The notes under the pieces were generated by a model that had not been told where the DNA came from, did no database searches, and saw only the letters and a list, made by a program, of their open reading frames with translations. A stretch of 5,336 nt of DNA, taken from NCBI GenBank assembly GCA_003154025.1, contig PMCE01000308.1, positions 2,611-7,946 of the forward strand, read 5' to 3'. This stretch comes from Syntrophaceae bacterium. Its GTDB lineage: Bacteria > Desulfobacterota > SM23-61. The position numbers were made by a program, and so were the translations under genes. This document shows positions 1-5,336 of this stretch, piece after piece. Each line of letters begins with the position of its first letter. Position 1 is the first letter of the stretch.

Positions 1-564
1 TCGGGGCGCATCCACTTCCTCGGTCGGGACATCGTGGGTCTCCGCCCCAGCCGCATTGCCTGCGACGGCATGGCCCGCTCGTTCCAGAATCTGCGCCTGT
101 TCCGTGAGTTGACGGTCTGGGAAAACGTCCTCGTCGGGGCGCAGCGCGCGCGGGGCAGCGAGGCGGAGATCGAGGAGCGGGCCATAGCGGCCATCGAATT
201 CGTGGGGCTGCGGACCAAGGCCCACGAGATCTGCCTGAACCTTCCCTACGGCCACCAGAAGCTCCTCGAGTTGGCCCGTGCGCTCGCCGGGGAGCCGGAA
301 CTCCTGTTGCTCGACGAGCCGGGCGCAGGCCTTAACCAGACGGAAAAGCAGGAATTGATCCAGTTGCTGAAGCGCCTGAACGACATGGGGCTTACGATCC
401 TGATCGTGGATCATGACATGTCCCTGGTCTCCCAGGTCGCCATGCGGGCCACCGTCCTCAACTTCGGAAAGAAGATCGCCGAGGGGACGGCGGACCAGGT
501 GCTGCGGCACCCGGCGGTGGTGGAGGCCTATCTCGGTGACAGGGAGGTCGCCCTCGGTGTTTGA
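1..564 (+). CDS. livG: LivG-type ABC transporter ATP-binding protein, 5' end missing
   Basis: This is the C-terminal 187 residues of a cytoplasmic ABC ATPase; the reading frame is open from base 1, so the true start and the Walker A motif lie upstream of the window. The Met codon at 34 is internal: the 11 codons before it (SGRIHFLGRDI...) match the usual LivG stretch ahead of the Q-loop. Visible in fragment numbering are the Q-loop ARSFQN (about 25-30) followed by LRLFRELTVWENV, a divergent signature LPYGHQK (81-87), Walker B LLLDEPGAGLN (about 101-112) and the H-loop IVDHDMSLV. The C-terminal AEGTADQVLRHPAVVEAYLGD is typical of the family. LivG pairs with LivF to power the LivHM permease in branched-chain amino acid uptake; relatives take urea, amides or aromatic acids, so the substrate is not certain. 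It overlaps the next gene by 8 bases, which implies translational coupling. Confidence 0.9.
   Translation, partial: SGRIHFLGRDIVGLRPSRIACDGMARSFQNLRLFRELTVWENVLVGAQRARGSEAEIEERAIAAIEFVGLRTKAHEICLNLPYGHQKLLELARALAGEPELLLLDEPGAGLNQTEKQELIQLLKRLNDMGLTILIVDHDMSLVSQVAMRATVLNFGKKIAEGTADQVLRHPAVVEAYLGDREVALGV
542..547 (+). promoter_or_regulatory. Ribosome binding site deciding the livF start
   Basis: GGGAGG lies inside the last codons of livG, 9 bases before the GTG at 557. It supports GTG 557 over the far-upstream in-frame ATG at 413, which would add 48 low-complexity Pro/Arg/Ser-rich residues unlike any ABC ATPase. Confidence 0.7.
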
Positions 565-1285
565 AGTCCGGGATATCCATGTCGCCTATGGATCGGTAAC
601 CGCCCTGCGGGGGGTCTCCCTCGAGGTACAGAAGGGCGAGATCGTCTGCCTCCTGGGCGCGAACGGCGCTGGCAAGTCCACGACCCTGCGCACGGTCTCC
701 GGCCTGCTTCACCCCTTGCAGGGGGAGGTCCTTCTCGACAGCCAGCCCATCCATCGTCTTTCCCCGGAGGCCATCGCCAAACGGGGGATCTCTCATGTGC
801 CGGAAGGGCGACGTGTCTTCCCGGGCCTCACGGTGCGGGAGAACATGATCCTCGGGACCTCCAACCGGTCCGGCGTCAGGCGGGAAGACCGGGACGCCGA
901 CATGGCGAAGATATTCAAGATCTTCCCTGACCTGGAGCGGCTTAAGCACGTACTCGGCTGGACCCTTTCCGGCGGCCAGCAGCAGATGCTGGCGATCGCG
1001 CGCGGCCTCATGGCCCGACCGCAGATCCTGCTCATGGATGAGCCTTCCCTCGGCCTGGCGCCCATCCTCGTTCAGGAAGTGTTCCGGGTCATAAAAGAGA
1101 TCAACGCCACTGGCGGCACAACCATCCTGCTGGTGGAGCAGAACGCCACCATGGCGCTGGTTGTCTCCCATCGGGGATACGTGATGGAAACGGGGCGCAT
1201 TGTCCTCCAGGGACCGGCCAAAGACCTCCTTCAAAACCCCCAAGTGCGGGACGCCTACCTCGGCGGCGGTAAAGGGCCGTCGTGA
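557..1285 (+). CDS. livF: LivF-type ABC transporter ATP-binding protein
   Basis: Complete 242-residue cytoplasmic ATPase, close to the usual LivF length. The GTG start gives an N terminus VFEVRDIHVAYGS that matches where LivF proteins begin, and it overlaps the livG stop by 8 bases. Motifs in order are Walker A GANGAGKST (34-42), the LivF-typical PEGRRVFPGLTVRENM (82-97) in the Q-loop region, signature LSGGQQQ (137-143), Walker B ILLMDEPSLGL (157-167, with D161 and E162), and LLVEQNA (191-197), where LivF proteins normally carry Gln in place of the H-loop His. The C terminus VRDAYLGG is a family hallmark. With LivG it forms the nucleotide-binding pair of a branched-chain amino acid type importer; the permeases and binding protein are presumably encoded upstream, outside the window. 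The gene is last in its operon, since a terminator follows about 107 bp downstream. Confidence 0.93.
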   Translation: MFEVRDIHVAYGSVTALRGVSLEVQKGEIVCLLGANGAGKSTTLRTVSGLLHPLQGEVLLDSQPIHRLSPEAIAKRGISHVPEGRRVFPGLTVRENMILGTSNRSGVRREDRDADMAKIFKIFPDLERLKHVLGWTLSGGQQQMLAIARGLMARPQILLMDEPSLGLAPILVQEVFRVIKEINATGGTTILLVEQNATMALVVSHRGYVMETGRIVLQGPAKDLLQNPQVRDAYLGGGKGPS

Positions 1286-1391
1286 CCGTGCGTTGGCGGT
1301 AGGCTTGATCCGGGCGGCTTTTCGAACCTTCTGCTGGAGAAACCTCGACAAGAGTTCTGTAAAAAAACCCTTGATTGTGGATTATGAGATC

Positions 1392-1414
1392 GGCAGAAAA
1401 GCTCTGCCTTTTTT
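1392..1414 (+). terminator. Rho-independent terminator of the liv operon
   Basis: GGCAGA (1392-1397) and TCTGCC (1403-1408) form a perfect 6-bp stem with a 5-base loop, followed at once by six T (1409-1414). It lies 106 bases after the livF stop and before the cupin gene. It should end the transport operon and leave the cupin as a separate or read-through transcript. Confidence 0.85.
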
Positions 1415-1423
1415 GATCCCAAT

Positions 1424-1441
1424 ATAAGGGAAAGCCCTTAT
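1424..1441. repeat. Perfect 7-bp inverted repeat ahead of the cupin gene
   Basis: ATAAGGG (1424-1430) and CCCTTAT (1435-1441) are exact reverse complements separated by AAAG. The element starts 9 bases after the liv terminator T-tract and ends 27 bases before the cupin start. It may be an mRNA leader hairpin or an operator-like palindrome. No T-tract follows, so it is not a terminator. Confidence 0.55.
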
Positions 1442-1468
1442 CCAAGACGATGTCGAAAGGAGTACCCT

Positions 1469-1840
1469 ATGGAATATGTCCGCAAGGTTGATTTCGCGGC
1501 CATCGACAAGAGCGGCGCCGACGAGCGCTTGACCCAGATTTTGTTCGATCACACCTCGGGGGCCAAGACCTGCACGGTCTTTTGCATCAAGACGCCCGCC
1601 GGCGGAGGCTCCCCGGCCGGCATGCACGTCCACGACGTCGACCAGATCTTCTACATCCTGCGCGGCACGATGAGCATCGAGGTCGAGGGGAAGCGGTATG
1701 ACTGCCCTCCCGGTTCGCTCATTGTCTTCCCCGCCGGCGTGCAGCACCGCAACTGGAACGGCGGCAGCGATCCGACCATTCACCTGGCCTTCAATACGCC
1801 CCTGCCCGACCCCAACGTCCCCTTCGCCAAGTCGGTTTAA
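1469..1840 (+). CDS. Small single-domain cupin protein
   Basis: A 123-residue soluble protein with no signal peptide or membrane segment; it is essentially one cupin beta-barrel. The start is fixed by AAAGGAG at 1456-1462, 6 bases before the ATG. Cupin motif 1 is seen as H53-V-H55-DVD-Q59 followed by IFYILRG (60-66); the usual Glu ligand is replaced by Gln59. Motif 2 is complete: G82-x5-P88-x-G90-x2-H93-x3-N97. The predicted metal site is therefore His53, His55, Gln59 and His93. Small cupins include dioxygenases, isomerases, lyases and non-catalytic sensor proteins, so no reaction can be assigned. The gene sits alone between the liv terminator and the promoter of the deacylase block. It may be functionally linked to either side or to neither. 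I saw no convincing promoter of its own. Confidence 0.88.
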   Translation: MEYVRKVDFAAIDKSGADERLTQILFDHTSGAKTCTVFCIKTPAGGGSPAGMHVHDVDQIFYILRGTMSIEVEGKRYDCPPGSLIVFPAGVQHRNWNGGSDPTIHLAFNTPLPDPNVPFAKSV

Positions 1841-1879
1841 CCTAGGGAACCGGCGACCTGCACGATTGCTTTGCCCGCA

Positions 1880-1969
1880 GAGAGGGGGACATTCATAATT
1901 TTATAATAATTTTTTTGTCTGCCCGACCGGAAAAGTCGCCGCTTATGAATTCATGCGCGTTCCCCTCTC
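1880..1969. repeat. Nested pair of 8-bp inverted repeats
   Basis: The outer arms GAGAGGGG (1880-1887) and CCCCTCTC (1962-1969) are exact reverse complements, as are the inner arms ATTCATAA (1891-1898) and TTATGAAT (1943-1950). The two pairs are nested in the correct order. The 44-base interior adds a small CGAC/GTCG stem (1924-1927 with 1935-1938). A transcript could fold into one long interrupted stem. Alternatively, the arms could be protein-binding half-sites upstream of the deacylase promoter. Function is unproven. Confidence 0.45.
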
Positions 1970-2033
1970 CTGCCTTGTTGACGCCCAAACGCATGTGCAG
2001 AGCGCTCCCCTGCCATCTTGGGTTTGATTTCCC

Positions 2034-2062
2034 TTGACAAAATACCCCCGTCTTTATATCTT
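2034..2062 (+). promoter_or_regulatory. Sigma70-type promoter for the deacylase-permease block
   Basis: A perfect -35 box TTGACA (2034-2039) is followed after 17 bases by TATCTT (2057-2062), a 4-of-6 match to the -10 box; the overlapping TATATC (2055-2060) is an alternative at 15-base spacing. Transcription would begin near 2069, giving a leader of about 50 bases before the ATG at 2119. The nested inverted repeats end 64 bases upstream, where an activator could bind. Confidence 0.65.
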
Positions 2063-2104
2063 CAACCCGCCGCGAAGGAAGTTCTCACCGCCTCGGAGTA
2101 GAAA

Positions 2105-2110
2105 AAGGAG
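2105..2110 (+). promoter_or_regulatory. Ribosome binding site of the deacylase gene
   Basis: AAGGAG within AAAAAGGAGAGG lies 8 bases before the ATG at 2119. It fixes this start, and the encoded N terminus matches the second deacylase residue for residue in length up to the metal motif. Confidence 0.75.
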
Positions 2111-2118
2111 AGGCCGCC

Positions 2119-3717
2119 ATGCAATCTTTTTTGATCCGCGGAGCGATGGTCATGGATGGCTCGGGGGGGCCGCCCTTTCGAGCGAATGTGGCCATTGAAG
2201 AAGACCGGATCCAATCTGTCGGGCCGGAGGTTCGGGGGTCAGCCGATCAGGCCATCGAGGCCGGCGGGCTGATTCTCGCCCCCGGGTTCATCGACATTCA
2301 TTCCCACACGGACGGCACCATCTTCAAACATCCCCGGTCGGAAAGCAAGATTCTGCAGGGGGTCACCACCGAGGTAATCGGGAACTGCGGAATCGGATAC
2401 TTTCCGGTCAACCCCCAGCGGCGGGAGCTGCTGGTCGGCTACGTCAAAATGCTCGATTTTCACCTCCCCCCCGAAGGAGTCGATTGGACCGATTTTGCCG
2501 GATATGCCCGCCGTCTCGAAAAACTGAACCTGGGGGTAAACCTGGCCCCCCTGGTGGCTCACGGGTCCCTGCGGATTGACGTGATGGGGGCCGATGAGCG
2601 CGCTCCGAGCGACGGAGAACTCGGGGAGATGGAAACCCTCTTGGCAAAACTCCTTCAACAGGGAGCGTGGGGAATGTCCACGGGCCTGATTTACCCCCCG
2701 GGAAGTTTTGCCAAAACGGAAGAACTGATGGCCCTGGGGAAAGTCCTGGCCCGGTATGGCGCCCTCTATACCAGCCACATCCGGGGGGAAAGCGGAACGC
2801 TGATGCAGGCCCTGGATGAAGCCATCCGGATTGGCAGAGAGGGCGGGCCCCGGGTGCAGATATCCCATCTGAAGGCGCTGGGCAAAGATTTCTGGGGCCA
2901 GGGGAAGGAAATCCTAGCGAAGCTGGACGAGGCGCGCCGGGAGGGCGTGGATATCATGGCCGACCAGTATCCTTATGAGGCCACGAGCACCTCTCTGACG
3001 GCCATGGTTCCCCCGTGGGCCCACGCGGGAGGAGTCGCCGAACTGCTGAAAAGGCTGGCGGCCCCCGAATTGCGCCAACGCCTTCTGCAGGAAATCGGCC
3101 AGGCCATGAATACCCGGGGAGGCCCTGAACGGGTCTTGATCGCCAGTCTGGGCTCCTCCGGAAGCGCGAGGCTGTCGGGGAAAACCATCAGCCAGATCGC
3201 CGCCCTGTGGAACTGTCCGCCCGAAGAGGCGGTGATTCGCCTTCTTCTGCAGGAAAAAGCAACCGCCATGGCGGTTTATTTCTCCTTATCCACAAAGGAT
3301 GTGGAAACCATCATGGCCAGCGAACAGGTAGCCGTGGGTTCGGACGGCCAGGGGATGAATGCCGAGGAAGACGCCGCGGAAACCACCCACCCCCGCTCCT
3401 ACGGAACCTTTGCCCGGGTGCTGGGCCAGTTTGTGCGCCAGCAGGAAGTCCTCTCGCTTCCCGCGGCAGTGTATAAAATGACCGGCCTCCCCGCCGCTCG
3501 TCTCGGCTTCCGGGAACGAGGCCTCCTGAAACCGGGTACCGCGGCCGACCTGGTGCTTTTTGACCCGGCCAAGGTTCAGGACCGGGCGGATTTCCAGAAC
3601 CCCCACCAGTACCCGACGGGAATCGTTCATGTGTGGGTCAATGGGGTTCTGGCGGTAAAGGACGGCAGGCTCACGGGGAACGCGCCGGGACGCGTGTTGC
3701 GTAAGACCCCGTCATAG
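2119..3717 (+). CDS. N-acyl-D-amino-acid deacylase (D-aminoacylase family amidohydrolase)
   Basis: Complete 532-residue cytoplasmic metal-dependent amidohydrolase, in the usual family size range. It has the N-terminal beta-sandwich strand pattern (FLIRGAMVMDGSG), then PGFIDIHSHTD with H61 and H63. GVTTEVIGNCG carries the metal-bridging Cys90, STGLIYPPG lies at 187-195, and YTSHIRGE and VQISHLKA carry the metal ligands H220 and H250. VGSDGQ carries the catalytic acid D409. The closing RGLLKPGTAADLVLFDP (467-483) and GIVHVWVNG complete the sandwich. The Cys plus two distant His set is the D-aminoacylase pattern rather than that of dihydroorotase. Family members hydrolyse N-acyl-D-amino acids to free D-amino acid and carboxylate. 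The specific amino acid (D-Glu, D-Asp, hydrophobic) or another N-acyl substrate cannot be told. It leads a block with a permease 20 bp downstream and a paralogue after that. Confidence 0.92.
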   Translation: MQSFLIRGAMVMDGSGGPPFRANVAIEEDRIQSVGPEVRGSADQAIEAGGLILAPGFIDIHSHTDGTIFKHPRSESKILQGVTTEVIGNCGIGYFPVNPQRRELLVGYVKMLDFHLPPEGVDWTDFAGYARRLEKLNLGVNLAPLVAHGSLRIDVMGADERAPSDGELGEMETLLAKLLQQGAWGMSTGLIYPPGSFAKTEELMALGKVLARYGALYTSHIRGESGTLMQALDEAIRIGREGGPRVQISHLKALGKDFWGQGKEILAKLDEARREGVDIMADQYPYEATSTSLTAMVPPWAHAGGVAELLKRLAAPELRQRLLQEIGQAMNTRGGPERVLIASLGSSGSARLSGKTISQIAALWNCPPEEAVIRLLLQEKATAMAVYFSLSTKDVETIMASEQVAVGSDGQGMNAEEDAAETTHPRSYGTFARVLGQFVRQQEVLSLPAAVYKMTGLPAARLGFRERGLLKPGTAADLVLFDPAKVQDRADFQNPHQYPTGIVHVWVNGVLAVKDGRLTGNAPGRVLRKTPS

Positions 3718-3723
3718 GCTGAA

Positions 3724-3729
3724 AGGAGG
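3724..3729 (+). promoter_or_regulatory. Ribosome binding site deciding the permease start
   Basis: AGGAGG lies 8 bases before the ATG at 3738 but only 2 bases before the in-frame TTG at 3732. It therefore supports ATG 3738. The site sits in the 20-base gap after the deacylase stop, consistent with co-transcription. Confidence 0.8.
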
Positions 3730-3737
3730 GGTTGCCG

Positions 3738-5048
3738 ATGACCGGTGCCGAGGCTGGTTTCAATCTCTGGTGGGGCCTGCTGGGCCTCTCGCCGCTGTTT
3801 CTGTATATTATCCTGGTCTTCTGGGATGTGGACCCCCTCCCGGCGACGGCCATTTGCGTGGTGGTCGGGGCCGTCATCACGAGCCAGAATCTGTTATCCT
3901 TTGGCAATGCCCTGGCCAAGTCCATGGGTTCTTTCCTGGCCCTGGTCGGTCTCATCGTCATGATGGGCCGCGGGTTGGGGGAAGTGCTCACGGCCACCAA
4001 GGTGACTCATACCATTGTCCATAAGATCGTCTACGGCATCGGCGTCGAAACGGAAAAACAGGTCATCCTGGGCACCATCCTTTCCTGCTCCGTGGTCATT
4101 GCTCTCCTGGGAACGATGACCGGCGGGAACGCCATCCTGGCGCCCATCGTTCTGCCCATTGCCGCCCAGGTAGGACTTTCCCGGAGCTCCATCGGGGTCA
4201 TCTTCCAGGCCGTCGGCGAAGAGGCCCTGATCCTGGGCCCCTTTACCCCGCCGGTGGTCACGCTCCTGGGGTTGACCAAGATCGGCTACGGGGAAATGCT
4301 CCTGTACGTTTCCGGCCCCATCGCCTGTCTGACCCTTGTCATCACCTGGTTCATGGTACAGAAGATCCAGAGACAGACCAAAGAAAAATTCCCTTATGCC
4401 AAGCAGGATGTGGCTCAATTCATCCCCACGGCCCAGAACAAGCGGGCCACGGCCATCTTTGGCCTTCTTTTCTTCATTGCCGTGGTGTACGGAATCTGGG
4501 TGAAGGCTTCCACTTCTTATGTGATCGTCATCATGCTCGGCCTGGCGGTGGTTACGGGCCTGGTGGGCGGCTTGAATTTTGACAACATCCTGAAGCTGTT
4601 TGCCAAGGGGATGGCGGGCAACGTTTATCTTTTCTTCCTTTTTCTGATCCTCGACCCCTTTATCAATTACGTGGAACAGGCCGGGGGCTTCAAGGCCCTG
4701 ACCGTCCTCCTGAACCCATTGATTGAATACGGGGGCAAGACCGCGGTGGTGATCGCCGGAGGACTGATCGGGGCTTTCGGCATCTCCGGGGCGGTGGTCG
4801 CCGAGCTCAAGATGCTCCACGAGATGTTCAATCCCATCCTGGTCAAGTACTCGGTTTCCATGCTTCCCTGGGCCGTGGCTCTGGTCGTGGCCACGCGGGT
4901 GACCAATTTCATTTACCCGGGAGGGAATATGGTCGCCTGCCTGGGGCTTGCCGAGTCCACCGACATTAAATCGGCGTTGAAAAACGGCTGGGCCGTGGGC
5001 ATCTGCCAGTCCATTTTCCTGATCGTCTATGCGTTTCTGTTTTCCTAA
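3738..5048 (+). CDS. Polytopic inner-membrane permease, ion-transporter superfamily-like
   Basis: A 436-residue integral membrane protein with about 10-12 hydrophobic segments. They lie near residues 11-28, 34-52, 64-80, 107-127, 130-147, 186-208, 237-256, 260-278, 293-310, 334-355, 374-392 and 416-435. A charged cytoplasmic-type loop (209-236, KIQRQTKEKFPYAKQ...) splits two halves. Conserved-looking re-entrant features are TMTGGNAILAPIVLPIA (126-142), GPFTPPVVTLLGL (167-179) and FIYPGGNMVACLGLAES (391-407). This Gly/Pro/Asn pattern recalls secondary carriers of the ion transporter superfamily (NhaC-, GntP- or YuiF-like Na+/H+ antiporter or solute symporters). The exact family is inferred from overall style, not from a diagnostic motif. 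It lies 20 bp after one deacylase and 99 bp before another, so it probably imports their substrate or handles the product amino acid or acid by ion-coupled transport. Confidence 0.85.
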   Translation: MTGAEAGFNLWWGLLGLSPLFLYIILVFWDVDPLPATAICVVVGAVITSQNLLSFGNALAKSMGSFLALVGLIVMMGRGLGEVLTATKVTHTIVHKIVYGIGVETEKQVILGTILSCSVVIALLGTMTGGNAILAPIVLPIAAQVGLSRSSIGVIFQAVGEEALILGPFTPPVVTLLGLTKIGYGEMLLYVSGPIACLTLVITWFMVQKIQRQTKEKFPYAKQDVAQFIPTAQNKRATAIFGLLFFIAVVYGIWVKASTSYVIVIMLGLAVVTGLVGGLNFDNILKLFAKGMAGNVYLFFLFLILDPFINYVEQAGGFKALTVLLNPLIEYGGKTAVVIAGGLIGAFGISGAVVAELKMLHEMFNPILVKYSVSMLPWAVALVVATRVTNFIYPGGNMVACLGLAESTDIKSALKNGWAVGICQSIFLIVYAFLFS

Positions 5049-5071
5049 ACCACCCGTTCCGACCTTGGGCC

Positions 5072-5125
5072 GGCGGCGGGTTTTCTTGCCGTCGGGACAG
5101 GAACGGCCGGTTCGTCTCCGGCCGT
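5072..5125 (+). terminator. Stem-loops between permease and second deacylase, possible attenuator
   Basis: ACGGCCGG (5103-5110) and CCGGCCGT (5118-5125) form a perfect 8-bp stem with a 7-base loop. A weaker G-U-containing stem, GGCGGCGG (5072-5079) with TTGCCGTC (5086-5093), lies just before it. Only a poor GTTCT follows the strong stem, so it is not a classic terminator. It could attenuate read-through or protect the upstream mRNA end. It ends 22 bases before the next ATG. Confidence 0.4.
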
Positions 5126-5147
5126 GTTCTGGGGAGGCGAGGTTTCC

Positions 5148-5336
5148 ATGCATGATCTCCTGATCGCGGGGGGGCGGGTCCTCGACGGGTCCGGCAGCCC
5201 CTGGTTTGAAGCGGACATCGGTATTCAAGGGGGAAAGGTCGCCAAGATCGGCCGCCTCCGGGTGGAAGCGGCGCGCGAACGGATCGACGCGGGGGGACTC
5301 GCGATATCCCCGGGTTTCATCGACATCCATTCCCAT
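5148..5336 (+). CDS. Second N-acyl-D-amino-acid deacylase paralogue, 3' end beyond window
   Basis: The ATG at 5148 opens a frame that stays open for 63 codons to the window edge. GGGAGG at 5132-5137 lies 10 bases upstream. The translation begins MHDLLIAGGRVLDGSGSPW and ends PGFIDIHSH, stopping exactly on the first metal-binding HxH motif. It aligns with the N terminus of the deacylase at 2119 with no gaps over all 63 residues and 29 identities. Both place the HxH at residues 61-63, so it belongs to the same D-aminoacylase-type amidohydrolase family. The Cys, the two later His and the catalytic Asp would lie outside the window, so activity cannot be judged. A long open frame on the opposite strand covers this stretch but is only a GC-driven shadow. 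Confidence 0.88.
   Translation, partial: MHDLLIAGGRVLDGSGSPWFEADIGIQGGKVAKIGRLRVEAARERIDAGGLAISPGFIDIHSH

Larger units (their letters stand above)
1841..2118. other. Gene-free spacer with AT-rich patch between cupin and deacylase
   Basis: This 278-bp stretch carries no credible gene. Its left part holds a sharp AT-rich island (about 1891-1916, ending in seven T) that contrasts with the GC-rich surroundings. The centre holds nested inverted repeats and the palindrome TGAATTCA (1947-1954). The right end carries the promoter and ribosome binding site for the deacylase. No clear GC-stem plus T-tract terminator for the cupin gene was found. Confidence 0.7.

Noticed and set aside
413..556. Upstream in-frame ATG extension of livF
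   Set aside because: The added residues are Pro/Arg/Ser-rich, read through livG in another frame, and match no ABC ATPase N terminus. GTG 557 has a well-placed ribosome site.
1139..1141. Gln instead of His in the LivF H-loop (residue 195)
   Set aside because: LivF proteins, including that of E. coli, normally have EQN at this place, so it is not an anomaly.
458..1351. 297-codon minus-strand open frame opposite livF
   Set aside because: LivF on the + strand has every ABC motif. The antisense product is Pro/Arg/Gly-rich without motifs.
1902..1907. Perfect TATAAT in the AT-rich island
   Set aside because: No -35-like hexamer lies 15-19 bases upstream, and no gene follows closely. It is probably a by-product of AT-richness.
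1953..2027. Possible 24-residue peptide gene in the spacer
   Set aside because: There is no ribosome binding site before the ATG, and the length and composition are consistent with chance.
3732..3737. TTG start for the permease two codons upstream
   Set aside because: It is only 2 bases from the AGGAGG, too close; ATG 3738 has the ideal 8-base spacing.
3894..5336. 480-codon open frame on the minus strand
   Set aside because: It runs antisense to the permease and second deacylase, and its protein is rich in Gly, Asp, His, Gln and Arg with no recognisable domain. It is a codon-bias shadow of the real + strand genes.

Overview
The window is a GC-rich stretch of bacterial chromosome with all recognisable genes on the + strand. 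It reads as two transcription blocks separated by a single small gene. Strong AGGAGG-type ribosome binding sites, a LivG/LivF transporter pair and D-aminoacylase-type amidohydrolases fit a metabolically versatile amino-acid-using bacterium. A deltaproteobacterium/Desulfobacterota-like host is a plausible guess, but nothing here fixes the taxon.

Left block (1-1414): the 3' part of a livG-type ABC ATPase gene, overlapped by 8 bases by a complete livF-type ATPase gene. These are normally the last two genes of a branched-chain amino acid (or related amide/urea/aromatic acid) uptake operon. A clear intrinsic terminator at 1392-1414 closes it.

Middle (1415-2118): a 123-residue single-domain cupin (1469-1840). 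A perfect 7-bp hairpin repeat precedes it, and a 278-bp gene-free spacer follows. The spacer holds an AT-rich patch, two nested 8-bp inverted repeats and, at its right end, a good sigma70-type promoter.

Right block (2119-5336): a complete 532-residue N-acyl-D-amino-acid deacylase (D-aminoacylase) with all expected metal and catalytic residues; a 436-residue polytopic permease 20 bp downstream; then, after a 99-bp gap with a strong hairpin, the first 63 codons of a second, paralogous deacylase that runs off the window. The two deacylases align without gaps over those 63 residues at about 46% identity. Deacylase, permease and second deacylase look like one catabolic unit. The inference is import of N-acylated (D-)amino acids or a related amide and its hydrolysis to amino acid plus carboxylic acid. 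The substrate and the exact permease family cannot be read from the sequence.

No RNA genes, CRISPR arrays, insertion sequences or attachment sites were seen. The most useful leads are the deacylase-permease-deacylase arrangement, the cupin's Glu-to-Gln change in its metal motif, and the nested inverted repeats upstream of the deacylase promoter.
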